64,000 bases of DNA, from assembly GCA_000469685.2 (NCBI GenBank), contig LS997565.1:48480336-48544335 (forward strand), written 5' to 3'. This stretch comes from Haemonchus contortus. Its lineage: Eukaryota > Nematoda > Chromadorea > Rhabditida > Trichostrongylidae. This document shows positions 1 to 14,063 of this stretch, piece by piece (the first letter of the stretch is position 1; each line of letters opens with the position of its first letter). The position numbers and the translations under genes were made by a program. Below the pieces are notes generated by a model. The model saw nothing but the letters and a program-made list of their open reading frames with translations, was not told where the DNA came from and searched no databases.

Positions 1-3000
1 AGTAACTGAATAAGTTTGCATAACTCTGTTTAGCTATCATCATGTTCTAAAAGACGGCTGCCCCTATTTGCCAGTTCTTGTTAGCATGGAGAGGAATCAG
101 TTTCTTAGGATTGTGGCGCGATCTACTAGGATTCAAGGGAGGGCGCTGTAGAACACTTCATAAGGAAAAGGGTGAGCCACTGGTCATTATTCATCGGAGC
201 TATTGTTGGTAGTGAACTCTCAATATTTAATACAGTGGTCGTTCTAGTGCGTCGTATAACATAAAAATAATGTTCAATAAATCAATGAATAAATAGAAAA
301 AAAATAAGAAAATAAACAAAAAATGAATCAAGAAATTGAAGTTCTAGAGCATGCCTAGCGCACTATTTTCTCTTTTTGAGCAAAAAGCACAAAAAGATGA
401 TGGCTTCCAAACGACATATTGTGAAGCTTGGATGTGACAAAGGGGCACAGACGACAGTCAGTCTCTAATTGTTTTCCTATTAAGAAATAGTTTCAGAAAA
501 TAAAAATGAAAACAAACAAATGCAACCAAACTCCCCGCTATCTCTGCTAAAAACTCCTTAAAACATTTTCACTCACCGGACATTGTGCGTGAGTTTTATC
601 ACAGCTTTGTCGCTAGGGAATTCATAATCGAGAAGATTTTTCCCCGGTTGCAGCCAGTGATAGTGATCACTGAAAATGTGAATTACCGATGATACGGATA
701 CAAAATGAAATGAACATGATTAGAAGTTCATGCAGCAGTACAAATACAGCTGTACTACTGTAATGGCAGAGCATGCTGTTCATAAAATTGGAATATAATT
801 TTCTTTTGTTATTTTTATAGCACGAAAATTAACACAAAACGTGTAACAGAAACTGCTAAAGCCAACAAGGGGAATATGCAGTGTTCGCATTCTACCAAGG
901 AGGCTGCAATTTAATGAGTTCCTCGTTACTGTCAGATCAAGGAAAAAACTCTTCATAACATCCTATGCTTGGGCTTATCCGCCTAAGAGCTTGCACCCAT
1001 TGTATTGACGCCGATGGACGCGTCGGCGGGGCGAACGCTGACGCCGGCGTCGCCATTTGTACTATGATTGCTACCGATGACTCTCGTTAATACAGTCATA
1101 AATTCAGTGGAAAACAGTAGCATGAGCACCATGGAGGGAAAAAACATATTGTGAACCAAAAAGGTATATATGAGGAAAAAATAACAGGCAAATCATAAAA
1201 GCATCGAAAACTACAAGAAAATAGCAAGAAAAAGAAACCTTGCAAAGGAGAATTAAAGCCAGATAGCCTTAAATCATACTGAGAGAGTTGTCTAGAAGAG
1301 TTCAATATGACTTCACCGCACTTCTTATAGGTAGTTACGCTATTAAACGGATATCATTGAACTTTCCGACGACTGCTTTCAAGTGTCGCTCTTAGATTTG
1401 CACTCTATGCACCGCAGAAAACGCATCAACATTATAAGTGGATCTTAAGTGTTGACACTTAAGTCAAGATTCCGACCACAGTTAACTTATAAGTCGGGGA
1501 ACTCAAGGAAGTATCTCGTCAACCTTCAAATAAGCATCATCACTGATTAATTGATGTGATACAAAAAGTTTTTGGTTTACAAAAACATCGAAAATTCCTC
1601 CAACGTTTCAGTGGAAATTAGGAACAACCCCAATCACAGCATTTCTGATTCACTAGAAAAAAATGTTGTAAAAAGTTTACGATGAACTCAGTGCAATGTT
1701 GTTGTCCTATTTACAGCCTCATTAATCATTTGCCCCAAAAATAAAGATTGATGAACCAAGTTCAGGGCAACTTTAAACCAGTACCTGCGTATGCAATACG
1801 ATTGAAGGCCTGTAAACACTTCGACTAGTGCTGGGGAAATTAGTGTGCCTGGGGTAGTGGGAAGGAATGAAAAGAGGAAGGAGGAGAGGAACGGAAGAAC
1901 GAGGGTGGGGGCGAGGAATGGCGCTCAGTGGGCAAAAGCGATACTATCAAAAGATTGACGACATCTCGTTAGGGGATTCCTAAACGTTCCAACGGGATTT
2001 TTCTCGGCATCCTGAATCTTCCAGAAGACAATCAGCAAAGTTTCGTAAGCTCTCGATGGCGCATACTCTGCTCTAAACCGACAAGTGGAAAGAAAAGACA
2101 TTTGAAACGAGCTTATCGTTACACGTAGGGGACTTGAGGCTAATTTTGCCAGTCAGAACTATGTAGGACTTCGGTGTAAAAATAAACTAGAAAATCATAT
2201 AGGTTCCCTTTCAGGATTAACGAAGTTCCCGGGTTGCAAGAACACAAATTCAGCCCTTGTCAACATTAACGTCTTATTATGCCGTAAAATAGACTACACT
2301 GCGACTAAAATAATTGGTTCATTGAGTAGAAATTGGATGGCGAGAATCTAGTGAGGATCTGGGCGCTAACCCTCAAGCTCTGAAGTCGCCGGTACAAAGG
2401 GCTGCATTTAGACTCTGGTCAGCACAGCGAAGACGACATATTCGGTTGCGCTGCAGTCCGCGGCGAATCGATACCGGCAGTTTGGGTGTGACGGCGGAAG
2501 GCGTGGCCAACGGCCATCGACCGTCAGTAGCGTGCTACGCAAAGTCTGAATGTAATGCAAGCTAACGAGTTTCTGTAAAATTATGGGACCTGTTCACAAA
2601 ATAGTGTTTAATCATTACAAGTCTGCCGACAGAGAAATGAATGTCCACAGAATGTTCACACATAAGAGGCAGTTTTATGATGAATGTAAGGTGAAGAAGT
2701 ATGAAGGTTGTCAATAGCCGCAAAATCCCAAATGGTTCTAACTACCTTTTAATGTCTGTAGTCCAAAAAGAAGGGATCCACCAGCAGAGTTTAACAGCAC
2801 TTCTAAGTGCTTATTTCGTACACGGACCGTGATTGAAACGGCAAGTCAAACGGGAAGAAGGAAGCACAAAAGCTTCGTCAAGGGTTTCATCTATTTATCC
2901 CTAACCTCTTTACAAGAACACACAGCCCTCAATGGGGAGCTGTGCAAGGCTATCGGATGACGCAATTTTATCAATGGAGCACGGTTTTCCGCGTAAGAGA

Positions 3001-3262
3001 TAACTCGTCCACGCCGCTTCACTTCCACGGTGGCAGTGTTGTAAATCACGTTTCCTCGCTCGTTCCTCGTGCAAATGTCACGCTCATACCCATACAGCTC
3101 CTTCTGGGAAAATTTTTTTCTGATTCGCCTTAAGAATAACCTTGTGAAGAAGAGCTGCACAGGACGTTTGAGTAACAGTGCCGTTACGTTTGAGTAATCA
3201 TATTCACCAGGTACTACAACATATTCTAAGTATGAATGGAACGAAAGTAATGCTATACTCAC
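1..3262. other. No confident exon; left flank
   Basis: I see no supported exon here. If the FERM-like exon at 3263-3435 is real, later exons of that minus-strand gene should lie here or beyond the left edge. I looked for the FERM F2/F3 lobes on the minus strand and did not recognise them. The open minus-strand frame at 2891-3262 does not read like a FERM continuation. A small perfect palindrome with 9-base arms lies at 1444-1463. Confidence 0.5.
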
Positions 3263-3435
3263 TTGCTGTCGACGTAAGCAAGGCCGAAGAACCGCGTGTC
3301 CGGCTGCGTAATACGGCAGTGATGTGCAGCGAGTGTAAGCACGTCGTTCACACTAAGCCTAGCGATCACCGAAATTTCCAGAAACTCGCCATCCAGAAGA
3401 CGAACGGTCGCTGGCCGACCTTCATGCATCCAATG
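3263..3435 (-). CDS. FERM-domain protein exon (F1 lobe), gene continues off left edge
   Basis: This is one minus-strand exon with a TTTTGCAG acceptor before 3435 and a GTGAGT donor after 3263. It encodes about 57 residues. They include VRLLDG near the start, a helix-like VNDVLTLAAHHC stretch and FFGLAYVD near the end. That is the layout of the ubiquitin-like F1 lobe of FERM domains (a charged VxLLD strand, then a LLxLV-type helix, then YFGL/IxY). Among FERM families it reads most like FRMD4-type proteins, which anchor membrane to cytoskeleton or polarity scaffolds. An in-frame ATG lies seven bases into the exon (3427-3429), so the acceptor could be a spliced-leader site and this could be the first coding exon. 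I could not find the following exon. It could also be an orphan duplicated exon. Confidence 0.45.
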
Positions 3436-6400
3436 CTGCAAAACATTTTTTTAACGAACTAAACCCTACGAAAAATCAGAAAGATGTAGCGACCGCGATG
3501 TTTATGATTGCGAAGCCGAATAGAGAGACGGCAATCCAGATACTACAGTTATCTTCCCGAAGGAGTAAGCATGGTACCAGATCTCTACTCCCAACTCGAA
3601 AACCTCGACATTCAGAGGGAGCGAAAATTCTGTTATACGGAAGAAACTTCTTTCAATGTAGAAAGCCTTCAACCAGATTTCAATATCCAGGATAATTCGA
3701 AGAATCTCAATGAGTGAAAATTAGTTGCGCTAGAAAAAGGTAATCAGAGGATTTCAAATGAGCGGTACACTAATATCTTGAAACAAGAGAAATTATATTT
3801 CCCAAGTATACGTCGCTTCAAGATAAAATTCCGGTACAGGAAAGAGAAAAAAGGAGTCCATGACTGGGACCTGGACAGAAAAGGAATATACGTGTGGGAG
3901 GTGGGAGAAGGAAAGTTTTCGACGCGATTTCCACCACTTAGCTTGAACCCTCTCCGGAATTCGCTTAAAGGAGTGGCGCGAGGGCGGCTGACGTGGATTG
4001 AATGGGTTGCTGTCAGAAAAGAGTGTTGCAGTAAAAATGCATATCAAGTGGAAAGAGCGTTTTTGAAAAGCCTCTTCTGGGTATCGATATGGCGTAACCT
4101 TTGCCCGTTTTCGGTGCAACTACGTATTCGAGTTGGTTTTGCGGAATACTATATTTTGCAATTAAATCAGAATTGAAAATGGCCCTCATACTGTAGAAAA
4201 TCAGTCAACTCATCGTGTTTTTTTTTGTACCGATAAGAGTTAAAAGGGAAGGTGGCTGAGATTCGTGTTCATAGTCTGTTGGCTGCTTGCGTTTACGTGT
4301 TGCGCACGCCTCGCGTGGTCGCAAAAGTACGCGACCGCCACGCAAACTATGTGGGTACTACTGCATTTCAAGGCCCTATTTCCATCACACATACAATTCA
4401 TTTTTTAGGCTTCGATCCCTTGCAATAAGGTCTCTTATTTAATGGTAAGCATTGCCATTAAGTACAACCTTTGCTTGTAGGAGAGATAATATATGAGTAA
4501 AAAAATACAAATAAATATCAACATCAAAATATTCAAAATACAACGCATAAAATCAAGTGCAGCCAATCTAAAATTAAAATTATTTCAAAAGGCAAACACA
4601 TCGCGGGAAAATTTTTGGAAAATTTATGTACCACAGGAATTTTTTTTGCTTTTAATCTGTCCGAGAATGGTAGATTGGATCATCAGGACCATCAAAAGGG
4701 TAAGATCGTTCAAATGCCGTTCTGCATTTGTCATCGAACACATATAGGTAGGAACTAGTCTCAACTCTGGGAAAGACAAAAACCGACATAGCAAATTCCA
4801 TACAAATTTGACTAAAGCACTATTCACAGGCCAGAGAGATAGAGCCCTTCTTGTATCCTAATCTGTTCAGAACAAGGGTAATGGAGAGACTCGAGCACTC
4901 GGAAAAAAAAAGCGATACTTGAAAGTTATTCAAAGAACGTCTATGACGAGTAATTGAATTAGATGTAAATCAATTGGACGTAGATCTAAAAACACTTGCA
5001 AATCTTTTGATCTCATCTACCAAGTGCTGGCTTTGCGAATACTCAAGATCCAAATCGTCGTTGGCCTCTATAGGTGACAAGTAAGCGTGCCTTCGAGGAA
5101 CGGCTACCTGATACCTGAGATAGGTCTCTAACTAATCCACTGAAATCATTCCTCATTTCCCAGATATCTCATTTCTTTGCCTGCAAAGGTGACATCATGA
5201 TGTGTGACTTTTTTAAGTAATAAAAACACTTGTTAATCAGAGGCATCAGCTATGAAAAGGACAATGATAACGCTACCTACAGTAAACTTCGACTACAATT
5301 TTCTGAAGATAAAAAGTCCATATTATAAAAAAATAAGGAAAAAAGTAGAGACGGGTATAAAGTTTTTTTCAGAAAAACCCCGTAGAAGATTATCTTCCCG
5401 GAGACGAAATTAGCACAATTTTTCAAAAAATTCGTGCTGTGCACTACGAAACTTGCCCACACTGGAGGTTTGCGAAGTGCCTTTACAATTTTGCAAAGTA
5501 GTAAATCCTTCTCATCGAAGAAGGGGATAGGCCATCGTCAAGTGATTTAATTTCCATTAGCTTTAAAAAATAGAGGGCCATCTTCCACTACTTCAATCTT
5601 CATTCCTATTTCAATATAGGAATAGGGAGGACAAGTTAGGAAGGAGAGCTGTGTTCAAGTTTAAGAGACAATAGAATAGCTACAATGCAGCGGACTGAGA
5701 AGGGCTGTTCCAATGCCTCATCTTGAGCGAATCATGACGAATACTTGAATCGTGTTCCGCCGTTGGAACGTCAACGAAGAGCCTTTAAATGCATTCAAAA
5801 TTACTTTCTCGCTTTGTATCCCTTTTTCTAGCTGGGAACGGTCGAATTACTTCAATGAAAGACTTTTTGTTGCGAATTCGTGTCATATCGAAGAATGTGA
5901 AGAATGTTCTCAGGTGTAAGAGCCGTTCAAGTGGAATGCTAGCGAAATATGCCACATATGAATGGGAAAATGCAGCGTCAGTAAAGAAACATGGCTAGGA
6001 AGGTATTCGCTATTGATAACCGCCATAATGCTTCGTAAAGGTGTCTTCCAAGTTGACCGCCGCACCGTCGTAAAACTCATTTCCGTCTGAAGATAGGCGC
6101 TTATCACCCCACAAAACTCGAGGTCGAACGGCTAGGGGTGGTGATAGGACTGACAAGGTAACAATAAATGGCAGTTCTGAGTTGGCACTCCCCCCCCCCC
6201 CACTCCTTTCCACCTGATTCATTCCCTAAACAAACAAAGGAAGACCAGCATGAACAGAAGAACTTTCATCAGCTGACAAAGCGATGCCTCCATCTGAAGG
6301 AAAAAGGTCGAATTCCGTTGGGATCCTACTGAGTATGATGATTTTCTTCTCTACTGAGAATCGTCGAATATTCAATGAGCGACCGTTGTTACACATAAAA

Positions 6401-6700
6401 TCAACTAGTCTAATGAAGTTATGGAAAGCATTCGTAAGCTCCAACTTCTACTTAGGTGACGGTATTCAAGCTTTCTGTGATACAATAATAATCCATATTT
6501 AAGATAAAGTAAAATATCACAAACTGATGATTTCCCATTTTTAGCAAAATATCTTTAAATGTTGGCTACAAACAGCTCCCATCCATAGAGAAATGTAGGC
6601 TCGGCAAAAAAAAAAGATCCACAGATCCAAGTAAAAATGAAACGCTGATGTTGCCATTTGAAGCCCTTGATAAGCGATCATTTATACTAGGAATGTAGTA
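3436..6700. other. Intergenic, no supported gene
   Basis: The stretch contains open frames on both strands at about 3780-4176 (132 residues plus strand, 108 minus strand), but neither resembles a known family or shows convincing splice signals. A C tract of 12 lies at 6190-6201. Otherwise I see only A/T-rich unique-looking DNA. Confidence 0.4.
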
Positions 6701-6870
6701 TGGACGGGAGGACGTGGTGAAGTGCAAGGATCACACTGTTACAGTATCACTCACGCATAGCCCGGGAATCGGATTATGGATCGACACCCGCCCAGGCCAA
6801 TCAAGTCTTCCATACTCTGGGGTCGATTAACTGGTACCGGATTCGTCCGGTAGGATGAAAGCAAATAGAA
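6700..6870 (+). repeat. tRNA-derived SINE-like repeat, copy 1
   Basis: This is a diverged copy of the family best preserved at 17800-18078. It has a tRNA-like head (the GTGGTGAAGTGCAAGG region), a run of about 70 bases ending in a CTTCCATnCTCnGGGGTC motif, and a GGTACCGGATTCGTCCGG-type tail followed by a GGATGAAAGC block. The block order is the same as in the other copies, which is why I call it a member despite many substitutions. Confidence 0.5.
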
Positions 6871-9800
6871 AATGTGGATTGAGCAAAAAAACTGCTCAAT
6901 TACTCAAAAAAGACAAGTCTTTTCGTCATGGTCAGCACTCTCATTTCTTTTTTATTGTCAAAACAATTACATTGAATTAAATTGCGAGAAAACTATTCAA
7001 AACAGTCCGAAAAATTCGTCCGCGAGTAAATGTGACGCGAAGTCCGCGACGTGAGGTCGTGTTGGATATGCCTAGACATCGTTTCACAGATGAAGCTTTG
7101 TTGGTGGTCAAGCTAGACTTTTTCAGTGCTGAGGCTACTCGTTGGACAGGACATCTCGAGGGACAAAGTAATTACAGAATAGTTTTGAGAGGACCGGTGA
7201 AAAAATCTATTAAGAATCCTTTTCTCGAGGGATTTCACTCGGCTTGCAAGCAAATTAGCAAAGTCCGCACCTCATTCACTTCTTTCTCAATGGGTGCTTA
7301 CCATCTGCGAAAAAAACGGTTCTTAGAAGAGCACATCCTATAGAATGACGGCGAACCTAACTCTACCTCAGATAGATTAACCTATTTCACAAGCCGGATG
7401 GCACACCTTGAACCCCAAGCCCGAAGAGACAATATTCTCAGTACTTCTGAGAGGCGAAGGTATTCTGAGGCCTTCCAGATGCCATCCGTCTCGTCGGCAT
7501 GGTATCACATATGTCATTTGCACATGTTGAGAAAGAAGCAGTGACTCCTAGCGCCATGAACCGACCGCGTTGCCCACCCAATGGCCGCGCTACTCCGGGT
7601 AATTGGTGCGTCATGTCCCTAGACTATATTATTTGATCATAGCTTTTACGGGTCAATAAAGCTCTGATAATTCTTCGCATGTGAGAAATAGTCTTTCAAC
7701 CAACAGTCAGTACTTCGATCCTCCCATGGAGCAGATTCGAGCCCACTTGGGAGCGGAAAGGACATCGGAGCGCACAAATCATTTCATTAACGATGACATC
7801 GAACGCAAGCTGTGAACAAGCTAAGATTCTGAAAAGCACAGTTCTAAGAAGACGCACTGGAAATCAATGGCCTGACTTTTTTCATTCTCCTCTTTAGCGT
7901 TAATCCTTCACTGCTGACTGGTCTGCTTCCCTTGTTAATTGTTGCCATCTTTTTCTATTCAAGACAATTTCTGCGGTGGCCTTGGTTTAGATGAGGTCCC
8001 TCTGATGTCTCTCAGTCGAAAATACCCTCTCGCACTTTGCTGAACTTAACTTTTCATACATTTCGCTTCGGGTCTACATTATTCACACAGCTAGTCATGT
8101 TCCTCCTGCCCACTCGAAATTTGTGGGACTTTCGGGAAGAAGTATGTGTAGCCGGTATCTGGGAAGAAACTAGAAAAAGCAAGTCGTTTGTTGTAATGCG
8201 CTGAAGAAAAGCCACAAAAAGTACTGGTACACAAACGAAACACCTAAAAAATCTCACCTGACAACGAAGATGAGGAAGTCATTGCTCAGACAGACAGCGA
8301 GACGGTCAATGATGTTTATGGTTGGATCAGTGAATTGAGTAATTCGAATTTTTAGGGGTTTTCGTTCGCCCAGGATCAGTGAGCATTAAAATGCGACAAT
8401 TTTTTTAGGGAAACAGCTGATTAACCTTACTAATGCTCCATTCCCCATGGAACAACTCAATCACATGATCATCTCAAAGTTCGTCCATTGGTAGCTTCCG
8501 CCATCTAGCTCTTTCGGGTAGACCGGAACCATCTTACCTTAACATTTCACGAGCATCAGCAACTATATAAAATGGTCATCGAAGGCAAAAAACAGTTTCA
8601 AGAGGTTGAAACGAATTTCCAATTGCCACTTTTTTACCCCGGTCCAATAAAACACCTAGTTCGACTAATGGCCCCTCTATATACTTGTTCTAAGTCTAGG
8701 GACCCATAATTATTACTCGATTTCGCCATTTGAAAGTAGTTCCCCACACAATTAATCATGCAAGACTGGGCCAAACAGTATGTACTGATCTAAGCTCTAC
8801 CTGCCGAAGCAGTTTTGTTGATCCCTCGTCTCTATTTCCACGTTGTAGTATGTCCGCGAGCGATAACTCCCTGTTATGACGCTAATAGGGAAATAAGTAT
8901 AATCAGGAAGCAATGAAAAATTAAAAAAAATTAAAAATAGCCATCTGACACTCATGGAAATTCAAAGGTGGAAAGGGGGGGAGCGCCCAAGGAATGGTTA
9001 AGCTTCAACGTTAGGGGAGTGGTCGAGCTTGAATCGGGCGTGGTTCTAACTTTTTTTGGTACAGAGAGTGCTCAAACATGCAAGCACAGCGATAACATGT
9101 GGCTCTCATTCCCTACACTATTTCGTCCGATAAAAAAGCATAATTTCCTGGAATCATAAGCAGCAATCGAAACGCATCATGAGATTTTGCTCATCAATTA
9201 AAAGCAGTGGGCAGGCATAATGTAGGGGTGGAGGCTCAACAGCGTTGGAGCTGGCAGATGTAAACCGGAAATTATTAAACTTGTTTTTTTTACAATTGTC
9301 TGGTTAAAAGAATAGTCCACGATGAAAATTGTCTCTGAGATTCTTCTCCAGGATGAACTTGTGACCCCCAAGGATAGCAGAAGATACGCTCTTGGCTTAA
9401 AACCGGCGTAGATAGGGCGTTATAAGGGTCCCAATACCGCCTTTGCCGACGCACACGCCTGATGTGGACGAGCTCTCATGGCGCTGTAGCGAGTGTACAG
9501 GCTGCGTTCGCATTGGGATGCACACGTTGCGCGTGGGCAGCTTACTGTAGTTAGGTTGCACACATATTTAGACGACTCGTCCAGAGACCCTTTCAATGCA
9601 ACTACTTGCAATCCTCGCGGTCTCGCTAAACCCCTGATTTTACTACACTTTTTTCGAAGCCTTATACTGTTATAAATACGCCGATTTTCGTGTTTTTTTA
9701 GTCTTTTTTGCACTATTCTAGACTATCACTACCATTATTCGCCCCAAAGTAGATACCCCAATATTATAGTAAACTGCGCCTTCAAGGGATGAGATTCACT

Positions 9801-10657
9801 GTTGGGGGAATGTAACCCTTCTATTATAAACCATGACTTTGAAAAAGAATGCTTCGTTTCATTGTCTTATGGATACGCCGATGTGAGATGGAAGGAAAAT
9901 TTTCAAAAATAACATAAAGAAATTGAAGGGATTCATGGGTAAGGCAGGAGTACGTAGATACCGTAAGAGGGGTCTTCAACGGCTCCCCGAAGACGTTTAC
10001 TGTAGCAGTGTGTCGAAGGTGAGACAGCTTACGATAATGGCCAAGAAAGGACAAGTTGGTAAGAGGACGCAATTCAGCGCGCAGCACCATAAAAACGATG
10101 GCATAAAACGTTGACATGGCGTAATCGAAAATTACTGTCCCAATTCGGAGAAGACCTAGCAGTTTTTGGGAGACCAAGTTATTACCTTTCTTTCGTGGAA
10201 GTGGGCATCGTTGAACAGAATTGGCTCCTGTCTCTGCCAACTTCACCTTTTCCCTAATACTAAACTCTTCTAAGGTCCTAACCTCTTCTCTTCGAAATGG
10301 AAAATGTCTCGAACAGAGCTGGCTCTCCAAAAACATTTTCTTAAGGGAACAGTTCGAATCTGTGGCAAAAATGACATCAATGAAAGAGGATAATGGACAA
10401 AAATCTGATGAAGAGCAAAGAAAATTAGGGGAGCTTGTCCAGCTGCAAAAATCCCATTTTTAGAAAGCAAGCCAAAGAACATTGCCTGAGTCTTCTATCG
10501 TTATAAATAAATAAATAAACATTCTTGAGCCGTGATTTTCCTTCCCACCACCTTTACCGACATGGTAACATTGGACTTTAACTCAGAGAAAAGCTAATGT
10601 ACAGTTTAATTTCCAAAATTTTTATTCTCCAAGTGGCTACTGGTCGATTTTTGAAAG

Positions 10658-10676
10658 ATATATATATATATATATA
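10658..10676. repeat. (TA)n microsatellite
   Basis: This is an alternating TA run of about 19 bases, in otherwise A/T-rich intergenic DNA. Confidence 0.8.
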
Positions 10677-13600
10677 TTATTTATATATCGGCATATGTTC
10701 AGGAGCTTCTATATGCTTCTACATGTGCGCTTGCGAGATCAAATTGGTAATCGATATCGACCTGATCATATCAGCCCCGATCACAAAACATCCTCATAGT
10801 AGCTTTGTTGATGTGTAGGTGCCATCATCGTCAGGGATAAAAGCGAAACCGACTATAGGAAGCTGAAACCCCTACGTTGGCTAGTCCCATCAAATCCGTG
10901 GGCCAAAATCAAATACATACCAATCAGATGGAGTTCACAGCGATTCTGAAGAGAACCTGGGTGAACCGCCACATTCGAAGAGATTATTGAACGAAGGCAA
11001 TTTTTTACCTTTAAAGTCGAAACTGCTATTCATTAGAATATATCTGACCAAAAAAACCAACTAAACTTTTCCCGGACCATTTCCTTCATCGACCATGTTA
11101 CCGGAGAGGACTGGGTCAGGGGACACCCTCCGGGAGCACGGAGAAGTGCAGTAGGTGGCCGTACATTTCAGAAGATGAGTCTAGCTGATCAGTTAAATTT
11201 CCTCCAGCCACCGAAAAACCTTCATTACCAGTTAGTCCCATGAGTCGTAAGGGCAAGTGAGTAAAAGTCATCAACTGTCGCTGATTTGAAGAAGGGAAAA
11301 AGGGAAATGAAAAGAAAAGAATTGGGAAGGAAAGAAGGAATCATAGCTGTGACTTGTAGGAACTAACAAGTATAATCAGATAAGCTTTTTCTCGATTAAA
11401 AACAACAATAATTGTAGCAATGAAGACGGATATATGCCTACTTGCAATGGGATGACTACCGGTTAAAGATCGGATGGTTGCACTAATAGTAAATAGTAAA
11501 CCAGTCAAGCATAATGGCCTAGAAAAGAAACCAGCAAGCAGCCCTACAGAAAACTGGCAGAGTTGGGAAAACCTATTCAGGTTTCAGAGTAGACCGGAAT
11601 GCTCAGGGAATGTGATGGGCTTTAATTACCCCAACCAGAGGCCAGATTAAATGGGTACCAGCTACTAGCTCAACTACAGTAAACGAGTGAAGCTTTCCAT
11701 CATATCGAGAAACATCAAGAGAGTGGAAACCGATCAATCAATAGTGATCAATATAATTCTCGGACTTCAGCCATATTATTGAACCTACTAAAAAAGCGGG
11801 AAAAAGGAAGTTCTTAAGTCAATATGAAATGGAAAAAAAGAAAAAGGGAGAAAACAGTGAGGGATGTGAAGAGATCGACAATGATTGGTTCGATTTGTTT
11901 CTCCTTCGGTTTTATTGTCAGGCGATCGTTGACAACATCCGCGAAAATCAATGAACCATAGAAAAACCATCAGGTGACCAATCATTCAGGGGTTTTTCAC
12001 CCTACCAGACATATGTTGCGATTAAGTGACCGATGAACCGACGAGAATGAGGGTTTGGTAGCTTAAAGCCGGGATCGAACAAGTGAACCCGGCTGGATAA
12101 CGGCCCATAGCGGCCCCCGGTCCACAGAGCTATGAATGCTGCTCTTCCAACACCGCGGTTCCCACATGAGGCAAATCTGCATGAATGATCGATTATGCAG
12201 GTGAAAAAAGTCGTACAATTCAAAGAACGACAACTTAATATTGTCAACAGCAATATTTAATAATACCAGTATATTAATTTTGCGGTAAAGATGCAGTGAG
12301 AGGGGACCATTCCCCTATACTCTGCGTCTCTAACGCCAGTTGTCAGCTTCAGAGAAGAACAGGATGCCGGCTTTGCGGAATGTAGTGGTGCTTAGAAACG
12401 ATTCTGAGCTAAGAGGATTAAGTTTTTCGGCCAAGCTTAAGGACAGGAAGAGCTCCGAAGTGAACCAAAATGCTGGCTGAGGGAAGTTGGGATGAAAGAT
12501 AAGTTGGACAGCAGTGACTATCTAAATCAGAGAGCGCAGACAAGGATACAAAAACCAGTAGCCCCTACAACTGAAATTTCATCGGTTTGACTTTTAAAAT
12601 TAATAATACAATGTATTCTACAAGAAAGCTCTAAAAAGACTGTTAGACGCTTTGCAGCCTAGACGGATGTGGGCATTATTGAATTCATAGGGTCCCACAA
12701 AAGAGGTCCAGGCGAAGTTTGAAACGGGAAGAATTTGAAAACACACACAGAGGGGATAGGCATATGCGGTGAGTACGAATACAATTTGATTTTTGAGCAG
12801 TGTTTATAAATAAATAATGGGAAAGTAAAGGTCGCTTGGGAAGTTCCAACAATTAGAACGTATGCACGTTACATTCGTGACCACCACACTAAACTGAACC
12901 TCTTAGACAAACTCCCAGTAAATAATATTTTTTATCAACCCAAAGTAAACTCGATGGCAGGAGCTGAGCATGCGAGGCTTGGAGCTCTTTAGATCCAGAC
13001 TAGTCCACTCCCCAGATTTTAGATCGGCTCTCTTTGAAGCAGTAGACACGATGGCTTGCTGGACGTGAAAAATGGGAAGCGGAAGTGTTAATTAGTTCAG
13101 CAATAACGAGCAAAAAAACTGAAAACGGTCGAAAACAAAGAAGCCCAGTTTTTGAATTTATTTTATTTATTAGTCTATGGGTTGAACTACTTACTCGAAG
13201 AATTGGATTGGTTGAATTGAGTCGAATTTCTTCCGTTCCCCACCATTTCTCGCTTTTTTCTTTCAAGTAACAAACAAAAAAATAACAAAATCATTTCTCC
13301 CTGAATGCTCCAGGGTGCTTCATCCCACATTAACCCCTGACCAGTAAGGATAGATCGTTGCCATAATCAGATTACGGTGAGTTGAAGATTTTTGTGCAGT
13401 GAAGTACCATGTATGAAATAATAGAAAACTGAAACACCCAAATCTTCCGAGTAGATCTTCTAACAAAGTACTTAAGGAGTGGAAAGCGGGCAGATTTATT
13501 CACTTATTCAGATATTTGTTTATTTATTTGTTTATTCAAGGCCAGCATGCAAGGATGCATGCACACATAGTGTACACATTGCTGTCAACAGTTACAAACA

Positions 13601-14041
13601 AGAACTCGTCAAAGAAAAACTGGAACTGAACCGGTTACGATGATAATCGGACAATGGTGAAAGTTTTAAATCGACAAAAAAAGTTCCAAAACAAATTCCA
13701 TGGAAAAGAAAAGAACAGAGACCTAAGAGATAGAGGTGAGGGTAATCTCTACAAGTAGAGTAATCCAATTCAAACTGAGAACCTATTCACAGAGGACGAT
13801 AGCGCTCGAAAAGTGCGCGACCTTCGTCGATCCTCGTTGTCCCCGTCCCGTCCACAATGAAATAGTACAGTGCCGTTCAGTGCCAAAAAGTTGGCTATAC
13901 TTAGTCGGAGGAAAAATCGTTTTTTCTACCTCATTCAATGGAACGAATGAATGACGATTTTCATTGACGGGCGGGGAGAGTCATTTGTGAACCCGATTGC
14001 AGGCCTCAAGTGGCAGCAATTAATCGACCAAAGTGCAAACA

Positions 14042-14063
14042 TACACTCACACACACACACACA
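14042..14063. repeat. (CA)n microsatellite
   Basis: This is a short CA-rich run of about 20 bases, interrupted once near its start. Confidence 0.75.

Noticed and set aside
9824..10336. Minus-strand frame of 170 codons
   Set aside because: It is the longest frame in the gene-poor part, but has no recognisable domain, no leader and no splice support; chance cannot be excluded.
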